The notes: generated by a model from the sequence alone, not told the origin. Counted from the stretch's first letter, positions 18,474 through 26,986 are shown. The stretch: DNA of 64,000 bases from Sphingobacteriaceae bacterium DW12 (GCA_000783305.1 JROE01000001.1:62001-126000); one strand, 5' to 3'. Translations and numbers: made by a program.

Positions 18474-20264
18474 ATGAGTACGAAATTTTGGCAAAAGCTT
18501 GAGGGATTGAACAAGTGGCGGATGAAAAAAATTTCCAATCGAAATTTTCTCATCATCTTGGCGGCTTTGGTAGGAATAATAGGAGGGGTAGCAGCTTCTG
18601 TGTTGAAAGGGATGACACATTTTATTGCTTCAGCATTACAAGATGACGTGGAGTGGCACTACAAATATTCATTTTACCTTATCTTTCCATTGATTGGGAT
18701 TCTATTAAGTGTACTCTACATCCGTAAATTTTTGAAAGGAAAAAATTTCGAACACGGTATTACACCTATCATCTACTCTATCTCGAGACGCTCCAGCAAG
18801 ATTGAAGCTCACAATGTATATTCTCAAATTGTTACGAGTGCTATTACTGTCGGTTTCGGTGGGTCCTGCGGCTTAGAAGCTCCAATTGCGTACAGCGGGT
18901 CCGCGATAGGTTCAAATGTAGCTCGGTTCTTCGGTTTGCAATATAAAGAAATAACCATGCTACTAGCATGTGGCGCTGCTGCGGGTATTTCAGGGGCTTT
19001 TAATAGTCCAGTTGCAGGGATGATCTTTGCCATCGAAATCTTACTGCCTGAATTTTCAATACCGGCATTCATCCCGCTATTATTGTCCGCGGCTTTAGCA
19101 TCTGTTGTCTCTAAAATTCTGTACAGTGAGCCTCTATTCCATATTGCCACCTCTGATTGGGAGGTGGCCGCTTTGCTCTTCTACATATTGTTAGCTATTC
19201 TTATTGGCCTTTATACCATATATTTTGCGAAAATAAGTGTTGTCGTCAAAGACTGGTTCGCCAAGATTAAAAACCCTTATAGCAAGGTTTGGATTAGTGG
19301 GGTGTCGTTGGGACTCATGATTTTTATCTTTCCGGCACTGTATGGGGAAGGGTACCTCACCATACAACAATTATTAGACGGAAGATTTGATTCTATTGTG
19401 AAAAATAGTCTGTTTGCCCAGTACAAAGATATCGGATGGATTATTGTGGGGTATACTGTCCTTACCATTTTTGGAAAATCTTTTGCGGCCTTATTTACAC
19501 TCAATGGGGGAGGGAATGGTGGTGTATTCGGCCCTAGCCTTGTTATGGGAGGATTAATGGGGTTTGCATTTGCATATGGAATGAATCTGACAGGTGTCGT
19601 AACGTTGAATATTCCTAACTTTGTAATGGCGGGGATGGCTGCGGCGCTTGCAGGTATCATGCATGCTCCGTTGACTAGTATATTCTTGATAGCCGAAATC
19701 ACAGGAGGTTATACATTGATGGTCCCGCTAATGTTGGTTTCTTCTATATCCTACCTAATTAACAGAGGTACGTTAAAACATTCTATTTATACCAAAGTAC
19801 TGGCGGATTCAGGTGACCTCTTATCTTACGAAGATAAAGACAGATCTGTCTTAAGTATGATGAAGCTACGGTATGTGTTGGAAACAAATTTTGTCATTTT
19901 ACGTCCTAATGAGACGCCGGTGGATCGGAAGCATGATATTATTCATTCTAAACGCAATATATTCCCTGTAGTCGATCATAAGGGCAAATTCTTGGGAGTG
20001 CTGTATATTGAATACTTGTTGTCGATCTTGCTGGGCGAGGAAGATGGTATGGATAAAACATTCGAGAAGCTCGTTCAAAAACCCAACGATATTATCAAAG
20101 GGGATGAAAATATGGAAATCGTAATGGCTAAAATGAATAGAGACGATGTATGGATACTCCCGGTGGTAGATCAAGAGGACCACTACCTCGGATTTGTTTC
20201 TAAATCGAGTGTCTTTAATAAGTATCGAGCCCTCCTCATGCGTCAAGGCCAATACCTCGAGTAA
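18474..20264 (+). CDS. ClC-type chloride channel/antiporter with C-terminal CBS domains
   Basis: A 596-residue membrane protein. Residues of about 20-440 form the ClC fold, with ten or more helices. The selectivity-filter signatures are GFGGSCGLEAPIAYSGSAIG (the glutamate in GLEAP is at the position of the gating glutamate) and GNGGVFGPSLVMGG. The remaining 150 residues form a pair of CBS-like domains (VILRPNETPVDRKHDIIHS; VDQEDHYLGFVSKSSVFNKY), usually nucleotide-sensing. Whether it is a channel or a Cl-/H+ exchanger cannot be told by eye. It follows oxyR by 14 nt. It is convergent with ribE, with only 12 bp between stops and no obvious hairpin. Confidence 0.9.
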   Translation: MSTKFWQKLEGLNKWRMKKISNRNFLIILAALVGIIGGVAASVLKGMTHFIASALQDDVEWHYKYSFYLIFPLIGILLSVLYIRKFLKGKNFEHGITPIIYSISRRSSKIEAHNVYSQIVTSAITVGFGGSCGLEAPIAYSGSAIGSNVARFFGLQYKEITMLLACGAAAGISGAFNSPVAGMIFAIEILLPEFSIPAFIPLLLSAALASVVSKILYSEPLFHIATSDWEVAALLFYILLAILIGLYTIYFAKISVVVKDWFAKIKNPYSKVWISGVSLGLMIFIFPALYGEGYLTIQQLLDGRFDSIVKNSLFAQYKDIGWIIVGYTVLTIFGKSFAALFTLNGGGNGGVFGPSLVMGGLMGFAFAYGMNLTGVVTLNIPNFVMAGMAAALAGIMHAPLTSIFLIAEITGGYTLMVPLMLVSSISYLINRGTLKHSIYTKVLADSGDLLSYEDKDRSVLSMMKLRYVLETNFVILRPNETPVDRKHDIIHSKRNIFPVVDHKGKFLGVLYIEYLLSILLGEEDGMDKTFEKLVQKPNDIIKGDENMEIVMAKMNRDDVWILPVVDQEDHYLGFVSKSSVFNKYRALLMRQGQYLE

Positions 20265-20276
20265 TCAAAGCGAGTA

Positions 20277-20867
20277 CTATGACCTCAAAGAAAGTATCTT
20301 CGATACGTATTTGCCAACAATATCAAACTCCAGATTCACCACGTCACCAACGCCTATATTTCCCAAGTTGGTATGTTCAAGTGTGTAGGGAATAATGGCT
20401 ACTGAAAATTCATTGTTCTTTGAGTTTACGACTGTCAGACTTATCCCATTTACAGTTATAGATCCTTTTTCTACTGTCAAATTCAGCAAATCAGGGGAGT
20501 AGTTAAAGGTAAAAATAGTGCTACCATGCTGGTCTTCCTTTCCAGTGCAAGTTGCTGTTTGATCCACATGTCCCTGTACAATGTGCCCATCTAGGCGGCC
20601 ACCAACCATAGTACATCTTTCTAGATTCACGGTATCGCCGATTTGAAGCCGACCAATATTGCTCTTTTTCAGGGTTTCGTCTATGGCCGTCACTTTGTGT
20701 ATACCATCACTCAAACCGACCACGGTTAGACACACACCGTTATGTGAGACACTCTGATCTATTTTTAATTCTTGGGAAATTGTAGATTTGATGTACAAAT
20801 GAAGGTTGCTTTCTTCTTTTTTGATATTTACAATCTCGCCAAGGGTTTCTATAATTCCTGTAAACAT
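20277..20867 (-). CDS. ribE: Riboflavin synthase (alpha chain)
   Basis: Dismutates two 6,7-dimethyl-8-ribityllumazines to riboflavin. The 196-residue protein has the diagnostic N-terminus MFTGIIE and two similar lumazine-binding barrels (about 1-95 and 96-190), each with a (V/I)xHxGVCLTV or GSITVNGISLTVV type motif. It is a single gene here; the other rib genes must be elsewhere. I looked for an FMN riboswitch in the 5' region and saw none. A promoter is proposed 20-50 nt upstream. Confidence 0.95.
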   Translation of the reverse strand: MFTGIIETLGEIVNIKKEESNLHLYIKSTISQELKIDQSVSHNGVCLTVVGLSDGIHKVTAIDETLKKSNIGRLQIGDTVNLERCTMVGGRLDGHIVQGHVDQTATCTGKEDQHGSTIFTFNYSPDLLNLTVEKGSITVNGISLTVVNSKNNEFSVAIIPYTLEHTNLGNIGVGDVVNLEFDIVGKYVSKILSLRS

Positions 20868-20885
20868 AACTTTAAGTGATTTCTA

Positions 20886-20916
20886 CAAAAATAGCCAAAA
20901 TAGTCTCGATATACAA
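20886..20916 (-). promoter_or_regulatory. Candidate ribE promoter
   Basis: On the minus strand, TTG (20916-20914), a 20-bp spacer and TATTTTTG (20893-20886), just ahead of the ribE start at 20867. The spacing and boxes fit the phylum pattern. Confidence 0.4.
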
Positions 20917-21026
20917 TATGAAAGCGTTCTTCAATCCTAACTTGAGATATGCAACTTGAATTTTGGACCTCTGGTACAGTAGTCTTGAAATTGTCAAATG
21001 ACTGGCTATTAAAAAAATAAAAATAA

Positions 21027-21057
21027 TTTGATAAGTGTACAAAATACACTATATTTG
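21027..21057 (+). promoter_or_regulatory. Strong consensus promoter in the ribE-PNGase intergenic region
   Basis: TTTG (21027-21030), a 19-bp spacer and TATATTTG (21050-21057), a full match to the Bacteroidota consensus. No protein gene follows; a terminator-like hairpin follows within 35-70 nt. Confidence 0.55.
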
Positions 21058-21062
21058 TTCCA

Positions 21063-21132
21063 TCATAATTTAGGTTTATAATTGGTTATTAAAGGTTTCC
21101 ATTCTCCCCGTTTGGAAACCTTTATCTTTTTT
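21063..21132 (+). ncRNA. Candidate small RNA of about 70 nt
   Basis: Predicted from the promoter at 21027-21057 to a terminator-like hairpin. The hairpin arms are aaaggtttcc (21091-21100) and ggaaaccttt (21114-21123), followed by TCTTTTTT (21125-21132). No open frame of note lies inside. The family is unknown, and the evidence is only promoter plus terminator spacing. Confidence 0.35.
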
Positions 21133-21298
21133 ATCTAGATATCGAATTTCAATAAAAATGTTATTTTTGCTGTCTTTGAGTAAGGCGATGAAAACGCTTT
21201 TTAATAGGTAATCAAAATGCATTAGAAATAGATATTTCGCCGAAAATTTATATCACAGCTACAAAATCAAAAATAATTTCCCAAAAAGATAAAATAAA

Positions 21299-21330
21299 TT
21301 TGCAAGTTAATAATATTACTTCTAATTTTG
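21299..21330 (+). promoter_or_regulatory. Second promoter in the ribE-PNGase intergenic region
   Basis: TTTG (21299-21302), a 20-bp spacer and TAATTTTG (21323-21330). A separate promoter with the same boxes lies closer to the next gene, so this one may drive its own short transcript. Confidence 0.45.
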
Positions 21331-21336
21331 ACTTAG

Positions 21337-21410
21337 GTTTAGGTTGATTGCCTCGTCAAGAGGTATTTTAAAGCCTGGGAAATCGCCCGATTATCTCAGG
21401 CTTTCTTCAT
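21337..21410 (+). ncRNA. Candidate second small RNA or leader RNA
   Basis: Downstream of the promoter at 21299-21330 are a small hairpin (cctc/gagg, 21351-21363) and a larger one with arms aaagcctg (21370-21377) and caggcttt (21397-21404). The U-tract after the second stem is short (tttcttcatt), so termination is less convincing than for the first candidate. It could equally be a 5' leader of the following gene. Confidence 0.25.
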
Positions 21411-21431
21411 TATGAAAGAAGTGACTTTCAA

Positions 21432-21463
21432 TTTGGACTACGCTAAGTAAAATGCTAATTTTG
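21432..21463 (+). promoter_or_regulatory. Promoter directly upstream of the PNGase F-like gene
   Basis: TTTG (21432-21435), a 20-bp spacer and TAATTTTG (21456-21463), ending 14 nt before the first ATG at 21478. It would give a nearly leaderless transcript. Confidence 0.5.
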
Positions 21464-21477
21464 AGATTCAAATTCAC

Positions 21478-23148
21478 ATGATGAAAATCTACTATTTTTT
21501 ATGTCTACTTCTGATTTCTAATGTCGTGTTGGCGCAGGAGTCAAATTATCTTATTACCTATAAAAGGAGTAATAATGGTAAGTTTGATGACAAACAAAAT
21601 CCCACTCTTGTCTATGTAGGGACAAATCAGACAACCATTACCAATCAACAAATTATTAAGGGTATTGCTCGGGTGCCCTATGAACAATACTATGTCAATC
21701 GCACGAATAATGCATATTATAAAATTACAACCTTTGAAAATGGTCGGCAGATTGCCACGGTCGATTCAACTGTCTTTGCAAAGCAGAAGTTCACTATTAC
21801 TGATGAAAGCAAAATAATCTTGGGACACAAGGTGCGCAAGGCCACAACATCAGTCAATTCCAATACAATAGACCTGTGGTACACCGAAGAATTAGGTATA
21901 AAAGCTTCTCCAGTAGAATTGGGACAAAATCTGGGATTGGTACTTGAAATGGTGAGAAATGGAAACTCGACGGTCACAGCAACAAATATAGAAAAGATAA
22001 AATCTATTCCCAATGCTATCAAGCTCCCAACCATCTCGTCTTTCGTTAATGAACTGACATATAAAGATCTTCTTTGGAAAAGCCGATTTGTCAGTATTCC
22101 TATATTTACTAAGCAACGAATTCGTTATAGCGACCAAATACAATCAGATAGTATACTTCGTTTTGCTGGAGGGACGGTAATTGTGCGAAAGATTAAAGTC
22201 CCGGAATTGAAGAAAAATGAAGGCCAAGCTTTTATAGAAGTCGTCCAACAATCTAAAGGAGACGCCTATGATCGTACGGGATCTGTCTTTTTGATACCAA
22301 CAGATCAGGATATCAATTTCTTGGAAGGAATGAAAGCAGGAATAAATACATTACCTGTATATGAGAATGGAAATGGAAAGAAATATCAGGGGATGACCCT
22401 CACCACGACTTATGAACCCGTTATTGAATTAATGCGTTTTTTTACGCCATTTGGTGTGAGTCAGTTCAATCATATCCAAATCAAAGGAAAGCACTGGCAA
22501 GACAGTGTCAGCTACCGACAAGATATATCCGAATTATTACCTCGTTTTGCTGGGAAAGAAGTATATATAGGTACTTATATAGGCAATTACGACAAAGAAG
22601 GGCACGAAGTCACTGTCAGCTTAACGATTCATCCTGGCAGACCACAGATGGCGGAGGGAGCTCAAGTATTGTCATTATTCAATACGGCTAATGTAATGGA
22701 AATGGGAGGGCAGGAGTATCCAACTATGTTTAATCAAGATAATGGGGTCGAAGTGATATTTAAGCTAACTCAAGAGGTTAAGAATGTACAGCTGAGATAT
22801 ATTACCACTGGTCATGGCGGCTGGGGCAATGGTGACGAATTTGTTCCCAAACCCAATAGTATATTTTTGGATGGGCAACAGGTATTCAAGTTTACACCAT
22901 GGCGCACCGAATGTGGTTCCTACCGACTATCAAACCCTGCGTCTGGTAATTTTGAAAGTGGCTTATCTTCATCGGATTTGAGCCGTTCCAATTGGTGTCC
23001 GGGAACAGTCACAAACCCCATTTATATCGACCTCGGTAATCTTAAAGCTGGCGAACACACCATTAAAGTGCACATCCCTCAAGGTGCTCCAGAGGGCACA
23101 AGCCTTTCTTATTGGAACGTATCTGGAGCTCTTCTTTACTATAACTAG
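21478..23148 (+). CDS. Secreted PNGase F-like protein with GLPGLI-like N-terminal region
   Basis: A 556-residue secreted protein (signal peptide about 1-19, ending VLAQ). Residues of about 22-175 resemble the beta-rich body of GLPGLI-type secreted proteins (ITYKRSNNGKF; ILGHKVRKATTSVNSNTIDL). The rest matches the two eight-stranded sandwiches of peptide-N-glycosidase F. The first, at about 195-390, includes GDAYDRTGSVFLIP. The second, at about 395-556, includes TTGHGGWGNGDEF, PWRTECGSYRLSNPASGN and SSSDLSRSNWCPGT. PNGase F cuts the amide bond between Asn and N-linked glycans. Acidic residues are present in both places where the known enzyme has catalytic ones, but the alignment must be checked. 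It is a lone gene with its own promoter and a strong terminator. Natural glycoprotein substrates are unknown. Confidence 0.8.
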   Translation: MMKIYYFLCLLLISNVVLAQESNYLITYKRSNNGKFDDKQNPTLVYVGTNQTTITNQQIIKGIARVPYEQYYVNRTNNAYYKITTFENGRQIATVDSTVFAKQKFTITDESKIILGHKVRKATTSVNSNTIDLWYTEELGIKASPVELGQNLGLVLEMVRNGNSTVTATNIEKIKSIPNAIKLPTISSFVNELTYKDLLWKSRFVSIPIFTKQRIRYSDQIQSDSILRFAGGTVIVRKIKVPELKKNEGQAFIEVVQQSKGDAYDRTGSVFLIPTDQDINFLEGMKAGINTLPVYENGNGKKYQGMTLTTTYEPVIELMRFFTPFGVSQFNHIQIKGKHWQDSVSYRQDISELLPRFAGKEVYIGTYIGNYDKEGHEVTVSLTIHPGRPQMAEGAQVLSLFNTANVMEMGGQEYPTMFNQDNGVEVIFKLTQEVKNVQLRYITTGHGGWGNGDEFVPKPNSIFLDGQQVFKFTPWRTECGSYRLSNPASGNFESGLSSSDLSRSNWCPGTVTNPIYIDLGNLKAGEHTIKVHIPQGAPEGTSLSYWNVSGALLYYN

Positions 23149-23173
23149 ACATTGGGTTTATATTCTACTGGAT

Positions 23174-23220
23174 AAAACAAGAAGGCATATTTGACTAGTC
23201 AAATATGCCTTCTTGTTTTT
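23174..23220 (+). terminator. Strong intrinsic terminator after the PNGase F-like gene
   Basis: A near-perfect palindrome of about 22 bp per arm (aaaacaagaaggcatatttg and its complement) centred at 23196, followed by TTTTTATT. Confidence 0.92.
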
Positions 23221-23269
23221 ATTAATAGCATGATTTAAATTGCAACAATTATCTGTAACACATTTGTTT

Positions 23270-23289
23270 CTATTTTAAGCTTAAAATAG
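23270..23289. promoter_or_regulatory. Perfect 20-bp palindrome upstream of the GMC dehydrogenase gene
   Basis: CTATTTTAAG is directly followed by its reverse complement CTTAAAATAG with no spacer. It lies about 40 bp before a TATATTTG -7-like box (23331-23338) and 150 bp before the ATG at 23437. It looks like a dimeric regulator site. Confidence 0.4.
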
Positions 23290-23436
23290 TAACTTAGGGG
23301 GTCCAATTAGTTAGCTTTTATTGCTATATTTATATTTGCTAATTCAATTTAGCAAACCAAATTTTGATTTTGAGAGATCAACTGTAGAACTAAAAATGAC
23401 ACGTATTATAAACCAAAACAAAACAAACACTTATTT

Positions 23437-25173
23437 ATGAATGACTACCAAATCAAGGAGAGTCCTGATGTATACGACGCTATAGTTGTGGGTTCGGGAG
23501 CGGGAGGTGGTATGGCAGGTTATGTATTGGCACATGCAGGACTCAAGGTTCTGATGCTAGAGGCTGGTCCATATTTTGACCCTGCCAAAGATGCTTTACA
23601 ACTTAGATGGCCATGGGAATCACCGCGCAGAGGTGCCTCAACTACACGCCCTTTTGGTGACTTTGACGCAGCCTTCGGTGGGTGGCAATTAGAAGGTGAA
23701 CCATATACCAAGGTAGCTGGAACGGAGTTTGAATGGTTCAGGGCGCGCATGCTTGGGGGGCGAACCAATCACTGGGGTCGGATCTCCTTACGCATGGGGC
23801 CAGATGACTTCAAACCCACTGACGGAGTTACCGATGAATGGCCAATAACCTATGATGAGGTGAAACCGTATTACGACCGAATAGATCGTATGATTGGAAT
23901 ATACGGTACGGTCGAGGGCATACGCAACGAGCCTGACGGGGTATTTTTAAAACCACCAAAGCCTCGTCTTAATGAGTTGTATATCACAAAAGGCGCTCGA
24001 AAAGCGGGTGTGACAGTCATACCAGGCCGAGGATCGGTCTTGACCGAAGCCTTGCCTGGGGTTGAAGGACGTAGTGTATGTTTCTACTGTGGGCAATGTG
24101 GCCGATCCTGCAAGGTTTATGGTGATTTCTCGTCGTCATCATGCCTGGTATTTCCAGCGATGAAGACTGGAAATCTTACTGTAGTGGACAACGCCATGGT
24201 GCGTGAGGTTCTGACCAATGATGAAGGGCAGGCAATTGGTGTTTCTTATGTTAATACTCATGATTTGCAAGAATATAGCGTCAAAGGAAAGACTGTCATC
24301 CTTGGAGCAAGTGCCTGTGAAAGTGCGCGCATCATGCTCAATTCAAAATCTAAATCCCACCCTGGAGGCGTTGGAAATAGTAGTGGATTAGTTGGTAAAT
24401 ATCTACATGACTCTACTGGTGCAAGCTTATCAGGATATCTACCGCAATTACTAGATCGCAAGCGATACAATGAAGATGGGGTAGGCAGTGTTCATATCTA
24501 TTCACCTTGGTGGTTGGACAACAAGAAGCTCAGTTTCCCTAGGGGGTATCACATTGAGTATGGAGGCGGTATGCACATGCCATCTTACGGCTTTTTGAAT
24601 TGGGTACCCAGTGTCAATGACACTACACCAGGTGCAGATGGAAATGCTAAAGAAAAGGGTGGCTATGGTCAATCCTTGAAGCAGGATTATCGTCGCTTCT
24701 ATGGAGCAAATGTAGGTATGGCTGGTCGAGGTACTGCTTTAGCCCGTAAAGAAAACTATTGTGAAATCGATCCCAATAAAGTGGATAAGTTTGGTATTCC
24801 TGTTCTACGATTTAATTATAAGTGGGCTAACGAAGAGGTTGCACAGGCGAAGCATATGCAAGAGACTTTTCAGTCTATCATGCATGAGATGGGGGCGGTT
24901 ATCACGTCTAATATACCTGGAGCAGACACCTTGTACGGACTCGAAGCCCCGGGGAAAATCATTCATGAAGGAGGTACGACTAGAATGGGAAATGATCCCA
25001 AAACTTCTGTGCTCAATAAGTGGGGGCAGGCACATGATTGTAAAAATCTATTCGTTGTAGACGCTGGACCATTTGTCCAACAGGGAGATAAAAATCTTAC
25101 ATGGACTATTTTGGCGTTATCCATGAGGACCGCAGAGTATATATTGGAACAAAAGAATAAACTAAATAGCTAA
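23437..25173 (+). CDS. GMC-family FAD-dependent dehydrogenase with Cys cluster
   Basis: A 578-residue flavoprotein of the glucose-methanol-choline family. The FAD Rossmann motif is VVGSGAGGGMAG (about 17-28). The typical GGRTNHWGRISLR is at about 108-119, and the C-terminal HEGGTTRMGNDP and NLFVVDAGPF segments are present. Cys215, 218, 221 and 225 (CFYCGQCGRSC) plus C236 resemble the iron-sulfur-type cysteine motif of membrane-linked sugar/polyol dehydrogenase large subunits. There is no signal peptide. The next gene, 6 nt downstream, encodes a Tat-signal subunit of the gluconate 2-dehydrogenase subunit 3 type, so the pair is probably exported together and oxidises a sugar or alcohol in the periplasm. 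No cytochrome subunit follows, so the electron acceptor is unknown. The substrate cannot be told from the sequence. Confidence 0.88.
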   Translation: MNDYQIKESPDVYDAIVVGSGAGGGMAGYVLAHAGLKVLMLEAGPYFDPAKDALQLRWPWESPRRGASTTRPFGDFDAAFGGWQLEGEPYTKVAGTEFEWFRARMLGGRTNHWGRISLRMGPDDFKPTDGVTDEWPITYDEVKPYYDRIDRMIGIYGTVEGIRNEPDGVFLKPPKPRLNELYITKGARKAGVTVIPGRGSVLTEALPGVEGRSVCFYCGQCGRSCKVYGDFSSSSCLVFPAMKTGNLTVVDNAMVREVLTNDEGQAIGVSYVNTHDLQEYSVKGKTVILGASACESARIMLNSKSKSHPGGVGNSSGLVGKYLHDSTGASLSGYLPQLLDRKRYNEDGVGSVHIYSPWWLDNKKLSFPRGYHIEYGGGMHMPSYGFLNWVPSVNDTTPGADGNAKEKGGYGQSLKQDYRRFYGANVGMAGRGTALARKENYCEIDPNKVDKFGIPVLRFNYKWANEEVAQAKHMQETFQSIMHEMGAVITSNIPGADTLYGLEAPGKIIHEGGTTRMGNDPKTSVLNKWGQAHDCKNLFVVDAGPFVQQGDKNLTWTILALSMRTAEYILEQKNKLNS

Positions 25174-25179
25174 GCCATC

Positions 25180-25812
25180 ATGAATAGGAGAGATTCACTA
25201 AAAGCCCTCGGGCTTATGGCCGCGGGTTCAGGGTTGTTGGCCAGCGCGTGCAAACAAGATAAGACAGGAGCCAATCAGGTTGTTGATGGAGATGAGGTCA
25301 AAAAGCTTCCTGGAGTGCAGGAGTTTGAGCATGAACGTAATAAGAAGTTGTATGAAGAAAAGTTCTTTGATGAACATGAAATGGCTACGATAGCTGTATT
25401 AGCTGACATTATTATCCCAAAAGACGACATATCGGGCAGTGCTACTGATGCTGGAGTGCCTGATTTTATAGAATTTATAGTCAAGGATTTACCAGACAAT
25501 AAGCTCCCTATGCGAGGAGGTTTGAAATGGTTGGATGTCCATGCTCAGAAAACTTATGGTAAGGTGTTTATTAAGTGCAAGGACAATGAAAAACTTTCGA
25601 TTGTAGATGAAATTGCCTACCCGGTAAAAGCCAAGCCGGAGATGCAACAAGGGGTAGCGTTCTTTTCTTTGATGCGTAATCTAACGTCTTCAGGATTTTT
25701 CACTAGCCAAATAGGAGTGAAGGATATAGGGTACGCAGGTAATATACCTGGTGTCTGGAAGGGGGTTCCAGAAGATGTCTTAAAGCAACATGGGTTTTCG
25801 GACAATATTTAA
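25180..25812 (+). CDS. Gluconate 2-dehydrogenase subunit 3-like protein, Tat-exported lipoprotein
   Basis: A 210-residue small subunit of a GMC dehydrogenase. The N-terminus MNRRDSLKALGLMAAGSG is a twin-arginine signal, and a lipobox-like LLASAC ends at C24, so the mature protein is probably a lipid-anchored periplasmic protein. The body has the family features: FDEHEMATIAVLADIIIPKDDISGSATDAGVPDFIEF, then a C-terminal GNIPGVWKGVP. In other bacteria this subunit carries the partner flavoprotein through the Tat system. The gene starts 6 nt after the dehydrogenase stop and is the last of the operon. Confidence 0.88.
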   Translation: MNRRDSLKALGLMAAGSGLLASACKQDKTGANQVVDGDEVKKLPGVQEFEHERNKKLYEEKFFDEHEMATIAVLADIIIPKDDISGSATDAGVPDFIEFIVKDLPDNKLPMRGGLKWLDVHAQKTYGKVFIKCKDNEKLSIVDEIAYPVKAKPEMQQGVAFFSLMRNLTSSGFFTSQIGVKDIGYAGNIPGVWKGVPEDVLKQHGFSDNI

Positions 25813-25825
25813 ATATCCCCTCCAA

Positions 25826-25863
25826 AAGAAAGTGCCCTTCATGAATATGAGGGGCACTTTCTT
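25826..25863. terminator. Hairpin between the convergent dehydrogenase and ychF genes
   Basis: Arms aagaaagtgcccttcat and atgaggggcactttctt (17 bp, one wobble pair). The T-tracts on both sides are short, so it is a bidirectional terminator of moderate strength. Confidence 0.7.
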
Positions 25864-25885
25864 GTTAAAAGCTAATATGCAAATC

Positions 25886-26986
25886 TTAAACGTTAAAGCG
25901 GAAATGCATAATATCACCGTCTTCAACTACGTAAGCTTTCCCTTCGACACTTAGCTTGCCCGCTTCTTTTACCGCAGCTTCAGATCCATACTTAATAAAA
26001 TCTTCATATTTTATAACCTCTGCTCGTATAAAGCCTTTTTCAAAATCCGTATGAATCACTCCCGCAGCTTGTGGAGCTGTAAAGCCCTTTTCAATTGTCC
26101 AAGCACGCACTTCCTGTACACCTGCGGTAAAATATGTAGCTAGGTCTAGCAAAGAATATGCAGCACGAATAAGCTTATGCACACCAGATTCAGCTAAGCC
26201 TAAGTCATCTAAAAACATCTGACGTTCTTCATAGCTCTCTAGCTGTGCGATTTCAGATTCGATCTGTGCAGAGATAATCAGTACTTGAGCATTCTCATCC
26301 TTTACTGCCTCCATAACCCTGTCTACATATCCATTTCCAGTATTGACAGATGCCTCATCAACATTACACACATACACGACTGGCTTTGCAGTTAACAAGG
26401 CTAGGTCTTGAATGAACTCAAAATCTTCGGCTGTAATAGGTGCTGTACGCGCGGATCTCCCCGATTCCAAATGATCTTTAACTACTGAAAGGATTTCGAA
26501 TGTGCGTTTAGCATCCTTGTCACCACCAGTTTTGGCCATTTTTTCAACCTTTTGAATACGTTTTACAACAGTATCCAGGTCCTTGAGCTGCAGCTCTGTA
26601 TCGATGATCTCTTTGTCGCGAATAGGGTCTACCGAACCATCCACATGGATTACATTACCATCATCAAAGCAACGTAATACGTGGATAATCGCATTTGTTG
26701 TTCGGATATTGCCTAAGAACTGATTTCCAAGACCCTCTCCTTTAGAAGCTCCTTTTACCAATCCTGCAATATCTACAATCTCGATGGTATTTGGGACGAG
26801 ACGTTGAGGGTTCACAAGTTCAGCTAGTTTATTAAGACGTTCGTCAGGTACTGTGATAACACCTACGTTCGGTTCTATAGTACAAAATGGAAAATTTGCC
26901 GCCTGCGCCTTTGCGTTGGATAAGCAATTGAATAATGTCGATTTTCCTACATTTGGTAGGCCGACTATACCGCATTGTAAAGCCAT
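25886..26986 (-). CDS. ychF: Redox-regulated ATPase/GTPase YchF
   Basis: An Obg-family P-loop NTPase that prefers ATP and binds ribosomes. With the start at 26986 the protein has 366 residues and begins MALQCGIVGLPNVGKSTLF, the normal YchF start. A longer frame from 27013 adds nine residues, but its ATG overlaps a TATCTTTG -7-like box (27020-27013), which argues for the shorter form. The P-loop is GLPNVGKS, followed by DIAGLVKGASKGEGLGNQFL and a C-terminal TGS-like domain ending VEDGDIMHFRFNV. NVDEAS replaces the usual NKxD, as is typical of YchF. It is a single gene, divergent from the Rieske protein gene. Confidence 0.95.
   Translation of the reverse strand: MALQCGIVGLPNVGKSTLFNCLSNAKAQAANFPFCTIEPNVGVITVPDERLNKLAELVNPQRLVPNTIEIVDIAGLVKGASKGEGLGNQFLGNIRTTNAIIHVLRCFDDGNVIHVDGSVDPIRDKEIIDTELQLKDLDTVVKRIQKVEKMAKTGGDKDAKRTFEILSVVKDHLESGRSARTAPITAEDFEFIQDLALLTAKPVVYVCNVDEASVNTGNGYVDRVMEAVKDENAQVLIISAQIESEIAQLESYEERQMFLDDLGLAESGVHKLIRAAYSLLDLATYFTAGVQEVRAWTIEKGFTAPQAAGVIHTDFEKGFIRAEVIKYEDFIKYGSEAAVKEAGKLSVEGKAYVVEDGDIMHFRFNV

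Noticed and set aside
20868..21060. FMN riboswitch upstream of riboflavin synthase
   Set aside because: None of the conserved FMN-riboswitch segments is visible; only a promoter-like element was found.
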